This document shows positions 34,369 through 42,717 of a stretch of 63,786 nucleotides of DNA, piece after piece. The notes below the pieces were generated by a model, which was not told the origin of the DNA, did not search any database, and saw only the letters and a list, made by a program, of their open reading frames with translations. Both the position numbers and the translations under genes were made by a program. Position 1 is the first letter of the stretch, and every line of letters starts with the position of its first letter. Source of the DNA: Dehalococcoidales bacterium (GTDB lineage: Bacteria > Chloroflexota > Dehalococcoidia > Dehalococcoidales > Fen-1064); contig JADHXC010000009.1 of NCBI GenBank assembly GCA_016783135.1, positions 1 to 63,786 of the forward strand, given 5' to 3'.

Positions 34369-34757
34369 CAGGCATTCTCTCCGCCAACCTGCGCACGGTA
34401 CTCATCCGCCGAAGTAAGTGAGTCAATTTCACCCGGGTTCGTCATCTTGATAACGACCATCCACCCTTCACCGTACGGGTCCTCATTGACCCTGCCCGGT
34501 TCGTCCTGAAGGGCTTCGTTGACCTCGACCACCTCACCGCTGACCGGGCTGTACAGGTCATTGGTCGCTTTGACACTCTCAATCACACCGAACGGCTCCA
34601 TGTGGCTGACGGCTGTCCCTATTTCAGGCAACTCGACGAAGACGACCTCTTTCAGTTGCTCCTGGGCATAGGTAGTGATACCCACCCGGCCCAGGCCTTC
34701 ACCTTCCAGCTTCAGCCAGGTGTGTTCCTCGTTGTATTTAAGTCCCTCAGGATACAT
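34368..34757 (-). CDS. gcvH: GcvH-like lipoyl carrier protein
   Basis: A 129-residue glycine-cleavage-H-type protein. The lipoyl lysine is Lys63 in ESVKATNDLYSP, the canonical H-protein motif, and the N-terminus YNEEHTWLKLEGEG is the family start. No P- or T-protein gene of the glycine cleavage system is in the window; instead it lies inside an acetoin-dehydrogenase-like operon, with lipA and lipB upstream on the same strand. It may act as a lipoyl relay to E2, or as a carrier like the lipoate-binding proteins of sulfur metabolism; position alone cannot decide. Confidence 0.92.
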   Translation of the reverse strand: MYPEGLKYNEEHTWLKLEGEGLGRVGITTYAQEQLKEVVFVELPEIGTAVSHMEPFGVIESVKATNDLYSPVSGEVVEVNEALQDEPGRVNEDPYGEGWMVVIKMTNPGEIDSLTSADEYRAQVGGENA

Positions 34758-34779
34758 ATCTCAAATCACCTTTCCCAGT

Positions 34780-35742
34780 TCATGCTATAACCGCTTCTAT
34801 TGCGGCAACGATGTCCTTCGTCTGAGGCAGCACGTACTGTTCCATGTAGGCCCCGGGAATCGGGAAGTTGGCCGCGGCAACCCTCTTGATGGGAGCGTCC
34901 AGGGAATCGAAGGCGTTCTCCATGATTTGCATGCCAATCTCTGCGCCAACCCCGCATCGCCTCGTGTCCTCGTCAACAATGACAACACGCCCTGTCTTCC
35001 TTACCGATTCAACAATCGTATCGATGTCCAGAGGCTCCAGCGTTCTCGGGTCTACCACCTCGATACTGACCTTGTCCTTCATCTCTTCAGCCACCTGGAG
35101 GGCAAGCTGCACCATGTATGAGGTCGCCACCACGGTGACATCCGTGCCTTTACGCTTGATATCGGCCACGCCGAACGGTATCGTGTACTCCTCTTCCGGT
35201 ATCTCGCCCTGGAGACCGAGCAGCCGCTTGTGATAGAAAAAGACCACCGGATTATCGTCCCTGATGGCCGTCTTGAGTAGTCCCTTGGCAGAGTACGGGT
35301 CCGAGGGCACAACCAGCTTCAACCCCGGTTTGTGCATTATGAAGGACTCGGGGCATTGCGAATGCTCCGGACCAAGCCGGGCATACCCCCCGATGTTGGC
35401 AAACAGCACTAGAGGCAGGTTGACTTTGCTGCCATGGATGAAGTGCCAGTTAGCTATATTGTTCACAATTTCATTGGCCGCAACGAACATGAAATCAGCA
35501 AACATAAAGTCGGCCACGGGACGATAGCCAGCCGTTGCCGCACCGAGAGCGGCCCCGGCAACTACCGTCTCACTCAGCGGAGTGTCCATGACACGCTCAG
35601 GACCATACTTTGCTATCAGCCCACGACTTGCTCCGAAGACCCCGGACTGCACATCCTCCCCAATGATGAAGACCTTCTCGTCCCGCTCCATTTCCTCATC
35701 GAGGGCTTCATTAATTGCCATCATAAATATAGTCTGTTTCAT
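34780..35742 (-). CDS. acoB: 2-oxoacid dehydrogenase E1 beta subunit, acetoin dehydrogenase type (copy 1)
   Basis: A 320-residue E1 beta subunit, which completes the thiamine-diphosphate site made with E1 alpha. Family stretches are INEALDEEMERD, FIIGEDVQSGVFGA, DTPLSETVVAGAALGAA, the potassium-binding ANIGGYARLGPEHSQ, and VVDPRTLEPLDIDTIVESVRKT. The histidine in the GPEHSQ loop matches the catalytic position. A GAGGAGA precedes the ATG. It lies 36 bases downstream of acoA. It is clearly related, but not identical, to the copy at 43702. Confidence 0.92.
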   Translation of the reverse strand: MKQTIFMMAINEALDEEMERDEKVFIIGEDVQSGVFGASRGLIAKYGPERVMDTPLSETVVAGAALGAATAGYRPVADFMFADFMFVAANEIVNNIANWHFIHGSKVNLPLVLFANIGGYARLGPEHSQCPESFIMHKPGLKLVVPSDPYSAKGLLKTAIRDDNPVVFFYHKRLLGLQGEIPEEEYTIPFGVADIKRKGTDVTVVATSYMVQLALQVAEEMKDKVSIEVVDPRTLEPLDIDTIVESVRKTGRVVIVDEDTRRCGVGAEIGMQIMENAFDSLDAPIKRVAAANFPIPGAYMEQYVLPQTKDIVAAIEAVIA

Positions 35743-35778
35743 TCCAATATCTCCTCACAGAGTAGTCGGTAAAAGACT

Positions 35779-36756
35779 TTACTCCACATACAGGGCATTC
35801 TCGAATATTTCAGGGCCGGGGACCTTGCCTTCCGTAGCGAATTTATCAGCGTCCGCCACCCATTCGTCAGCTTCTTTCTCTATTCGCTTGTTTTCAGCCG
35901 CCGTGAGAATTTTCTGCTCCAATAGCTTCTCACGGAAGAGCTTTATCGGGTCCCGCTTCTTCCAGGCCTCGATCTCCTCCGCAGGTCTCGGGTCAACGTG
36001 GGAAATATCACTTGACCCCTCTGAGTGACTCCGGTAACGATAGGTCTTGCACTCAATCAGTGAAGGACCTTCTCCCGCTCTGGCTCTTTCCACTGCGGCC
36101 TGTACTGCCTCGTGAACGGCAATCACGTCCTGCCCGTCAACGACCACCCCGGGCATGTTGTAGCCAGCGGCCAGGTCTGCAATATCCTCCCGGGCATAGG
36201 CATCTTTAAGGGGCATAAACTGGGCGTAGAGATTGTTTTCACAGAGCCAGACAATGGGTAGCTTCCATACCGCAGCCACGTTCATGGCTTCGTGCAGCGT
36301 ACCGCGATTGGAACTGCCGTCACCAAAGCAGCATAGTGTGACCTGACCCCGGCCGTTCTTTTTACAGGCCAGTCCCCAACCAACAGATACCGGGAACTGA
36401 GAACCAATCGTGCCGGCACTTCCGAAAAGACCATGCTTAATGTCAACGCCGTGGAAGCCAGCAATGCCCCCGGCCATACCGTTGGCCCTTCCGTAGTGCT
36501 CAGCGAGGTATTCCTTCAGGGAAGCACCTTTTGCCAGCATGTAGGAAATACCGTGCCCGCGATGGTGCGGGTAGACGAAGTCATCATCCCGCAGAAAACT
36601 GCAGGCACCCACCCCGACCGCCTCCGAGCCTTGCCCGCTGTGGAAGAATCCGACCACCTTGCCTTCCATGAGACTCTTGACCACGAGTTCATCCATCTTG
36701 CGGGTGCGTACCAGGTTTGTGTACATCTGTATCAGTTGTTCCTTTTTCAGTGCCAT
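35779..36756 (-). CDS. acoA: 2-oxoacid dehydrogenase E1 alpha subunit, acetoin dehydrogenase type (copy 1)
   Basis: A 325-residue E1 alpha subunit that binds thiamine diphosphate. The ThDP signature runs from GDGSSNRGT to CENN (about 145-176). Other landmarks are GFFHSGQGSEAVGVGA, YPHHRGHGISYMLAKG and the loop YRYRSHSEG, which is phosphorylated or regulatory in mitochondrial relatives. GGAGG precedes the ATG. It is the first gene of the operon acoA-acoB-gcvH-acoX-acoC-lpdA. Upstream lies the nested A/B element, then the lipA/lipB operon on the same strand. Confidence 0.92.
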   Translation of the reverse strand: MALKKEQLIQMYTNLVRTRKMDELVVKSLMEGKVVGFFHSGQGSEAVGVGACSFLRDDDFVYPHHRGHGISYMLAKGASLKEYLAEHYGRANGMAGGIAGFHGVDIKHGLFGSAGTIGSQFPVSVGWGLACKKNGRGQVTLCCFGDGSSNRGTLHEAMNVAAVWKLPIVWLCENNLYAQFMPLKDAYAREDIADLAAGYNMPGVVVDGQDVIAVHEAVQAAVERARAGEGPSLIECKTYRYRSHSEGSSDISHVDPRPAEEIEAWKKRDPIKLFREKLLEQKILTAAENKRIEKEADEWVADADKFATEGKVPGPEIFENALYVE

Positions 36757-36835
36757 GTTTCCTCCTTTCTACTCTTTCCAGTAGTTACTTCCTGGCGGCT
36801 TCCCCATTTCGGAAAAGCCCGTTCACAAACGCCGC

Positions 36836-37145
36836 TAGTGTAGTGCTTCCTAAATATCGTTATTTAGCCAATGACACTGGCTCTAACAGGATGATGAAAA
36901 ACCTTTTCGACCATCCCCCTGTCCCCCTTCCTGGCCAGGAAGGGGGGAAAGATTATATCTGGGGGACACCCCCAGACCCCTGCCAGAGGGAGCCCCTTCA
37001 GAAGGGGGGTGCCCCTCAGAAAGGGCAGGCCCCTCTGGACTCCTCTTTTCAGCACACTGCTAAACTCCTTAGCCAGATAGCTATGGTGGAAACCATTCTT
37101 TTATAAGGTTCGGCGAGTTAACGAAGTGTTAGAGGCACTACACTA
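36836..37145 (+). repeat. Family B element B3, split by an inserted family A element
   Basis: Outer ends are CTAGTGTAGTGC at 36835-36846 and GCACTACACTAG at 37135-37146, a near-perfect inverted repeat. Removing the family A insertion (36884-37062) leaves about 131 bases, the same length as B1 and B2, although the interior differs from theirs. The right end overlaps the TAG stop of the large FAD/Fe-S oxidoreductase gene. B3 is therefore older than the A7 insertion inside it. Confidence 0.8.
36884..37062 (+). repeat. Family A miniature element, copy A7, nested in B3
   Basis: A 179-base copy with TA at both ends, left end diverged (ACAGGATGATG) and right end TTTTCAGCACACTGC. It has the CCTGGCCAGG palindrome and several GCCCCTCAG-type repeats of the long form. 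Its position inside B3 orders the two insertion events. Confidence 0.88.
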
Positions 37146-39728
37146 GTTCCCCATTGCCTTCCAGAGCAGCTCAGAAATATCCAGGACGTTGAGCTTCACT
37201 TTGGCAGATGTTTTGGCCATATTCAGTGCCCGGATACAGGAGGGGCAGGCTGTAACCACGGTATCTGCCCCCGTGAGCAGCACCTCATCCATTTTCCTTC
37301 GGGCAATATCCTGTGCTAATTCCTGGTTTGAGGCCAGGAGGTCCCCACCCGAACCGCAGCAACTGCAGTACTCGCGGTTGTCCGCCAGTTCGACAAGTTC
37401 CGCTCCGGGGATTCGGTCAATGATGAAGCGCGGTTCGTCAAAAATGCCACTGTTCCTGCCCAGGTCGCAGGGGTCATGGTATGTCATTTTACCCTCAAAC
37501 CCCGGTATTTCTATCTTGCCTTCTTCAATCAAACGGGCAAGCAGTTCAACTTCGTGAAGCACCTCAAAGGTATGCCTCTCTCCGATGAGCTCTTCGTACT
37601 CTTCCTTCCAGACCCGATAACATCCGGGGCAGGTCATGACCACGGTCTTTGCCCCCATCTCCTTGATCCGTTCGATATTGTGCCTGATGCATCTGGCAGC
37701 ACCCTCAGTGTCGCCGGCAGCCATCAGGGGAAACCCGCAGCACCACTCCTCACCCCCGACGATGCCGAAGTCCGTTCCGGCCGTCTCCATTATCTGTGAG
37801 AAAGCCCGGGCGGCCGGCTGCACCATCGGAAAGAACGACGCCACGCACCCTACAAAGTAGACCACCCCGGCTGTTTTCTTCTCCCTGATATCGTAAGGCA
37901 GTTTCAGCCGGTTCACCCAGTTGGTACGCTGCGCATTGGGCTTACCAGCCATATTGTGCGTTTCGCCAATGGTCGTTGTCAACCCCTTGAGACTCTCAAG
38001 CGTAAATCCGTTCTCCACCAGGTATTCCCTGACGCCCTGCCACATCGGTCGCGATTTTATACCGACGCTGCAATCGACTCCACACCTCCCACAGAGAGTA
38101 CACTGGAAGATGCGCTCCAGATACTCCGGAGCCAGTTTCTGGCCTGCCGGTTGCTCAAGGAAGAGTTCTTTTGTCATCAGGATTCTGCCACGCGGTGTGG
38201 TCGACAGCCAATCCTGCGCTGTGGGGCAGACACTCATACAGTAGCCACACTGAACACAGGCTTCGATTTCCCGGATAAACCCCCCTGACTTGACCTCGTT
38301 TTTAGTTGCTGGTATTAACCTGTCTACCTTCGAGGCAACACCCGTAGCCAGTCGATACACCGCCGGTTGGAACAACACCGGTGGTTCCGGCCACATTCCG
38401 GGGTTCATAATGTGTTTTGGGTCATGCTGTGCCCTGGTCCTACTTATTTCATCGAGTCGAGCTTCGCCAAGCAGACCACGGTATGCGGCATTCCACACCC
38501 CGAGTCCTCCCCCCGGCTTACCACCCAGACCAATCGCCAGGTTGGAAACGGTGCCCGGTGTCTGCATGGCAAAGAGATACTCCAATGGTTTCGTTTCGTC
38601 GGTGACAATCAGGGGCATCAGACTGCACTGTTTCTCAGAAACCACGTACCCCAGCAAACCGATGGGCCTCTTGTTCAGTTTTTCCAGCCTGGAGTAGAAC
38701 TCCGTCACGCGCTCCAGTGGCAGGTAGGCGCTGCTCGGGACTACACTGGGCACCGCCCGCTTCACCCGGAGCATGTTGAACCGTTCCTGCCATTCGTGTT
38801 CAGCACCATCTATCTCAACCCCGTGGTGCTCACGGTATAATGTCTCAAATTCTCCCGTGCCCTGCTCCACTTCCGATTTCTCACCATCGAAGCTTACCAG
38901 CAGTACACCACTGCCATCCCCGAAATCAGTTACCGGATAACCGGCTGCTTGCAGAAGAGCCAGGTAACGGTGGTCCTGAAACTCGATATTGTAGGGTCGC
39001 TGCAGCATGTGAGCCAGTGGCTCCAGAACGTCGAACAGGTCCTTGATATCGTTGAAGTAGGTCAGACAGTGCGCCATGAAATCGGGCTTTCTCCGTATGC
39101 TGAGTGTCAGCCTTGTAATGATGCCCAGCATCCCTTCCGACTCAAAGAACAACTCCAGTGGCTTACCGGCAGGATACTCCCGTGTGTCACCATTGGGGAG
39201 GACTACCTCTGCCGAAACGACATGCTCAAAGACCGGCCCATATTTCAGACTGCCTATACCCAGGCCGCTGGTCATTACCCAACCGGCCAGAGTGGCCGAG
39301 CGGGCACTGGATGGATAGCTCTTCAGGGTAAGGGCCTGCCGGTCCAGCTCTTTTTCAAGCTGCCACCAGGTGGCACCCGCCCCGATGGTCACCGTTAGCT
39401 GCTCGACATCAATGGTCTCTAACCGGTTGAGGTCAAGCAGGTCCAGCACGACTCCCCCTCTCTTGGGGACTGCTCCGAAGAGGCCCGAAGACCCGCCACC
39501 ACGCGGGATGACGGGTATTCCCTGCTGCTGGCAGTACCGGACAAGCGATGATACCTGCCCGATATTCTCCGGCCTGACCACGGCATCCGGCATGGCATGG
39601 AGCATGGCCCTGACACCCCGGGGAATGTGCACTATATCCCGGGCGTAGAACCAGCGCTCGAACTCGCTGACAGTGGCGCGTTCACCGACCAGGTGCTTGA
39701 GGTCTTTCTCCAGGGCGTTTATGTCCAT
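37143..39728 (-). CDS. FAD-linked oxidase fused to a Fe-S/CCG-domain subunit (GlcD-GlcF / D-lactate dehydrogenase type)
   Basis: An 861-residue fusion of a GlcD-like flavoprotein and a GlcF-like iron-sulfur protein. Residues about 45-220 are an FAD_binding_4 domain (IPVIPRGGGSSGLFGAVP), followed by the FAD-oxidase C-terminal domain ending in HDPKHIMNPG. Then come two 4Fe-4S motifs, CVQCGYCMSVCP and CTLCGRCGVDC, and two CCG domains (YFVGCVASFFP with CCGFP, and CDLGRNSG with CSCCGSGG). Such enzymes oxidise D-2-hydroxyacids such as lactate or glycolate and pass electrons to quinone or an electron-transferring flavoprotein. The ATG at 39728 is chosen because the longer frame would overlap lipA. 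The stop is in element B3. It ends the adh-lipB-lipA operon. Confidence 0.9.
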   Translation of the reverse strand: MDINALEKDLKHLVGERATVSEFERWFYARDIVHIPRGVRAMLHAMPDAVVRPENIGQVSSLVRYCQQQGIPVIPRGGGSSGLFGAVPKRGGVVLDLLDLNRLETIDVEQLTVTIGAGATWWQLEKELDRQALTLKSYPSSARSATLAGWVMTSGLGIGSLKYGPVFEHVVSAEVVLPNGDTREYPAGKPLELFFESEGMLGIITRLTLSIRRKPDFMAHCLTYFNDIKDLFDVLEPLAHMLQRPYNIEFQDHRYLALLQAAGYPVTDFGDGSGVLLVSFDGEKSEVEQGTGEFETLYREHHGVEIDGAEHEWQERFNMLRVKRAVPSVVPSSAYLPLERVTEFYSRLEKLNKRPIGLLGYVVSEKQCSLMPLIVTDETKPLEYLFAMQTPGTVSNLAIGLGGKPGGGLGVWNAAYRGLLGEARLDEISRTRAQHDPKHIMNPGMWPEPPVLFQPAVYRLATGVASKVDRLIPATKNEVKSGGFIREIEACVQCGYCMSVCPTAQDWLSTTPRGRILMTKELFLEQPAGQKLAPEYLERIFQCTLCGRCGVDCSVGIKSRPMWQGVREYLVENGFTLESLKGLTTTIGETHNMAGKPNAQRTNWVNRLKLPYDIREKKTAGVVYFVGCVASFFPMVQPAARAFSQIMETAGTDFGIVGGEEWCCGFPLMAAGDTEGAARCIRHNIERIKEMGAKTVVMTCPGCYRVWKEEYEELIGERHTFEVLHEVELLARLIEEGKIEIPGFEGKMTYHDPCDLGRNSGIFDEPRFIIDRIPGAELVELADNREYCSCCGSGGDLLASNQELAQDIARRKMDEVLLTGADTVVTACPSCIRALNMAKTSAKVKLNVLDISELLWKAMGN

Positions 39729-39732
39729 GTTA

Positions 39733-40602
39733 CTACTTCGACCTCGCAGTTGCCCTGGCATAGAGACGGGCGGCATCGAAGGAACTCCGTACCAGTGGTG
39801 TCGAAGCGACAGCACCAAACCCCATCTCCTGACCGATGCGCTCGTACTCACTGAATTCATCAGGAGTGACGAACCTGACCACAGGATGGTGTTCGGATGA
39901 TGGTGCCAGGTACTGACCGATGGTCAACAGACCGCAGTCCACTTCCCTGAGGTCGGCCATCACGCGGAGCATCTCGTCTCTGGTCTCGCCGAGACCTACC
40001 ATCAATCCGGACTTGGTGATAATTCGGCCATCAAGCTCCTTGACCAGCCTGAGAAGCCCCAGGGAACGCTGGTAGTCGGCTTTCGGTCTGACCTCGGGAT
40101 AAAGACGGGGGACCGTCTCCAGGTTGTGGTTGATAACGTCGGGACGGGCGTCGACCACCAGTCTCAAGGCCTCCAGACTACCGGCGAAATCCGGGACCAG
40201 GACTTCCACCGTAAGCGCCCGGTCTTCCGCCCGCAGCCGTCGTATTGTGCGGGCGAAGTGAGCAGCACCGCCATCGGACAGGTCATCCCGGGTCACCGAG
40301 GTTATCACGATATGTCTTAGACCGAGCCTCTTCACCGCCTCTGCCAGGTGTTCCGGCTCTTCTTCGTCAACCGTCTCGGGGACGCCCTTCTTAACCGCGC
40401 AGAAGGTACAGTTCCGTGTGCAGGTATCTCCGAGCAGGAGAAACGTGGCCGTTCCCTGCGAAAAACAGTCGCCTATATTGGGACAGAGGGCACTTTCACA
40501 GATGGTATGGAGGCTCAGCCCATCTATCAGAGTCCTCATGCCGGACATGGTTCCAGGCTCCGGAATCCTTTTCTTGAACCACGGCGGTAGTCTGTTATTC
40601 AT
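39733..40602 (-). CDS. lipA: Lipoyl synthase
   Basis: Radical SAM enzyme of 289 residues that inserts two sulfurs into octanoyl groups bound to proteins. The auxiliary cluster cysteines are in CESALCPNIGDC (35, 40, 46) and the radical SAM triad is CTRNCTFC (61, 65, 68). The C-terminal RSSFDA stretch, whose serine binds the auxiliary cluster, is present. Its ATG overlaps the lipB stop (TGATG), so I use this start although an upstream in-frame codon exists. It provides lipoate for AcoC and the GcvH-like protein encoded downstream. Confidence 0.95.
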   Translation of the reverse strand: MNNRLPPWFKKRIPEPGTMSGMRTLIDGLSLHTICESALCPNIGDCFSQGTATFLLLGDTCTRNCTFCAVKKGVPETVDEEEPEHLAEAVKRLGLRHIVITSVTRDDLSDGGAAHFARTIRRLRAEDRALTVEVLVPDFAGSLEALRLVVDARPDVINHNLETVPRLYPEVRPKADYQRSLGLLRLVKELDGRIITKSGLMVGLGETRDEMLRVMADLREVDCGLLTIGQYLAPSSEHHPVVRFVTPDEFSEYERIGQEMGFGAVASTPLVRSSFDAARLYARATARSK

Positions 40603-41342
40603 CAAACGCACTTCGATGGACTGTCCGTCGCCCACTCAACCCGGGCAGCAAATACTTCGGCGAAACGGTCCACCAGTTTCAATGCCACATCGTCAAAGGT
40701 TACATCACGGGAGAGAAGCCTGGTTATCGAGGTTATCCCACAGTCAACAATACCGCAGGGGTTGATGTAGGAAAAGTGTTCCATGATGGGGTCGATGTTG
40801 AGAGCCAGCCCATGCATGGTGACCCACCTCCGTATGCGGACCCCGATGGCGGCAATCTTCTCATCACCTACCCAGACACCCACATACTTCTCGTTACGAT
40901 GGGCCTCTATCGAGAAGTCGGCCAGGGTGCGTGCGACCACCTCTTCAAGGTCATGGACGTAGCGGTGGATGTCCTTCCCTCGCTTCCTGAGGTCGATTAT
41001 CGGATAGGCAACTATCTGTCCGGGGCCGTGGTAGGTTATGTCTCCACCCCGGTCAGTGAAAAATACCGACAGGCCCCGTTTTTCCAGTTCCTCCCTGGCC
41101 AGCAGGAGGTTGTCCAGTTTACCGGACTTGCCGATGGTAAAGGTAGGCGGGTGTGAGAGTACGAGAAGTGCATCAGGTCCCTCACCGGTCACGTTCTGTG
41201 ACCAGAGTCTTTGCTGGATATCATAGGCAGCGGTATAGCCAACAGGTTCACGACAGTAATGAACGCGCAGCATCTCAAGCACCTGAGCAGTCGGGACCAC
41301 CTGTTTCTGCAAAGTCATAGCGGAATGAAATGCGATTACCAC
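40602..41342 (-). CDS. lipB: Octanoyltransferase
   Basis: Transfers octanoyl from acyl carrier protein to lipoyl domains, the first step of lipoate synthesis. Signatures are the RGGDITYHGPGQIVAYP stretch, the lysine in DEKIAAIGVRIRRWVTMHGLALN and the catalytic cysteine in INPCGIVD. The frame opens with a GTG directly after the stop of the alcohol dehydrogenase gene. Family members usually start near MLRVHYC about 25 codons later, so the first residues are uncertain. Together with lipA it forms a complete de novo lipoate pathway. Confidence 0.93.
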   Translation of the reverse strand: MVIAFHSAMTLQKQVVPTAQVLEMLRVHYCREPVGYTAAYDIQQRLWSQNVTGEGPDALLVLSHPPTFTIGKSGKLDNLLLAREELEKRGLSVFFTDRGGDITYHGPGQIVAYPIIDLRKRGKDIHRYVHDLEEVVARTLADFSIEAHRNEKYVGVWVGDEKIAAIGVRIRRWVTMHGLALNIDPIMEHFSYINPCGIVDCGITSITRLLSRDVTFDDVALKLVDRFAEVFAARVEWATDSPSKCV

Positions 41343-42350
41343 CTACGGTAATATCAACACCTTAACGGCCTCTTCAGCTTTGAGTTGGGTCTCGTACGCC
41401 TCGCTGGCCCGGTCCAGCGGGAACGTGTGAGTAATCAGTGGCTTCCTGTCCACCTTACCCGAGCCTATCAGTTCCAGGGCATGCCGGAACTCGTCGAATG
41501 ACCATGCCCAGGACCCGTACAGCGTTATCCCTTTTCGTACGAGCAGGTTTATTTCAAGCTCCGGTGGTTTCTCAAAGATTGATACCACAACCACCTTGCC
41601 ATTTTCCTTTGTCATGGTGATTGCCTGCTGCAACACAGGCGTACCCGTGTAATCAAGCGGAAGGCCGGCGCAGTCGTAGACAGTGTCCGCCCTGCCCGTC
41701 ATCACGGGCATGAAAGACATGTGTTCAGGACCCGTTAACTCTACAATTTTCTGCAAGGGGTCTTCACGACCGGCGTTGACCGTTACGTCAGCACCAAGCT
41801 GGCGTGCCACCTCCAACCGTCGGTCCGATATATCTACCACAATAGTCCTGACGGATGTAGTTGCTTTCAGTACCTGAAGGGCACCCAGTCCAATGATGCC
41901 CGCACCTATAATCACGTGCGTCTCGCCATCGGCGGGAGCTGCCAGATTAACCGCGTGAAGTGACGTAGCCAGTGGTTCCGTCGTGGCGGCTTCCTCGAAG
42001 CTTATACCTTCCGGGATGGGAAGTAATGCTACCGACATCATTGCGGGTACCCGGTAGTACTCGGCATTGCCACCCATGCCCACGGTACAGACCCTGTCAC
42101 CGACCTTGACCCCGGCTGCTTCTCCGTTAATCTCAACGACTTCACCACTGAACTCGTGCCCCATAACCCTTCCCCCGGCCTCAACGGGCACGCCGAGGTC
42201 TTCAAACAAACCGTGTCTATAGGTATGCAGGTCCGACCCGCATATACCACAGGCACGGACACGGAGGAGTACGTCACCTCGCTCCAGTCCAGGTTTAGCC
42301 ACTTCCCCGACTCTTACATCCCTGGGACCATAGTAAGCTGCTGCTTTCAT
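41343..42350 (-). CDS. Zinc-dependent alcohol/polyol dehydrogenase (butanediol dehydrogenase-like)
   Basis: A 335-residue medium-chain dehydrogenase. Catalytic zinc ligands are expected at the cysteine of CGICGSD (about 34-40) and in the GHE motif (VMGHEFSGEV). The Rossmann motif is VIIGAGIIGLGALQVLKA. The four-cysteine loop that holds the structural zinc in most relatives is missing: GDRVCTVGMGGNAEYYRVP runs straight through. The closest type is 2,3-butanediol or threonine/sorbitol dehydrogenase. It starts an operon with lipB, lipA and the FAD/Fe-S fusion. Next to an acetoin-dehydrogenase-like operon, making acetoin from butanediol is an attractive but unproven role. Confidence 0.88.
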   Translation of the reverse strand: MKAAAYYGPRDVRVGEVAKPGLERGDVLLRVRACGICGSDLHTYRHGLFEDLGVPVEAGGRVMGHEFSGEVVEINGEAAGVKVGDRVCTVGMGGNAEYYRVPAMMSVALLPIPEGISFEEAATTEPLATSLHAVNLAAPADGETHVIIGAGIIGLGALQVLKATTSVRTIVVDISDRRLEVARQLGADVTVNAGREDPLQKIVELTGPEHMSFMPVMTGRADTVYDCAGLPLDYTGTPVLQQAITMTKENGKVVVVSIFEKPPELEINLLVRKGITLYGSWAWSFDEFRHALELIGSGKVDRKPLITHTFPLDRASEAYETQLKAEEAVKVLILP

Positions 42351-42496
42351 CTTAGTTCTCCACTTGTCAGAATTCCGGTCTGCTACTGGAAAGAGGAATC
42401 ACCTGCTGCCTTATATACTAGACCCACCACCGATTACGTGTCAACCGAATTGCCGCTCTCGCTGAGCGTAGTGGAACAAATATCAGGGACCGGTGT

Positions 42497-42572
42497 TTGG
42501 CAGGCTGCTGAAAAGGTGAGTCCAGAGGGGGCGCACGGGGGTTGGTTGAATGAGTTCTAAAGCAGCCTGTTA
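42497..42572 (-). repeat. Family A short copy A8, inverted orientation
   Basis: A 76-base copy lying in reverse: its complement starts GCAGGCTGCTTTAG and ends in TTTTCAGCAGCCTGCC, with AACCAACCCCCGTGCG and CTCTGGACTC of the long form between. The left TA is mutated. It is the only copy in this orientation and sits in the 358-base gap between divergent alcohol dehydrogenase and E1 alpha genes. Confidence 0.8.
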
Positions 42573-42677
42573 GAGGAATGGCGCTGTTGTAAAGCAGGCC
42601 GGTAACATATAGACTAGAGCGAAAGGACACGGCATCCAGGTCGGGAAACTACAAATATATGTGCTGTGTAGCAATTA

Positions 42678-42717
42678 CAGGAGGGTGCCTGATAAATCAG
42701 GAGGGTGCATGATGAAT
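42678..42717 (+). promoter_or_regulatory. Tandemly duplicated ribosome-binding region of the second E1 alpha gene
   Basis: Two 20-base units, 42678-42697 and 42698-42717, identical at 18 positions. Each contains AGGAGGGTGC. The second provides the Shine-Dalgarno and the ATG; in the first the ATG is CTG followed by ATAA, so a ribosome starting there would stop at once. Confidence 0.75.

Noticed and set aside
37143-39860. N-terminal 44-residue extension of the FAD/Fe-S oxidoreductase
   Set aside because: It would overlap the end of lipA by more than 120 bases and is Ser/Arg-rich without similarity to the family; the ATG at 39728 starts the flavoprotein domain properly.
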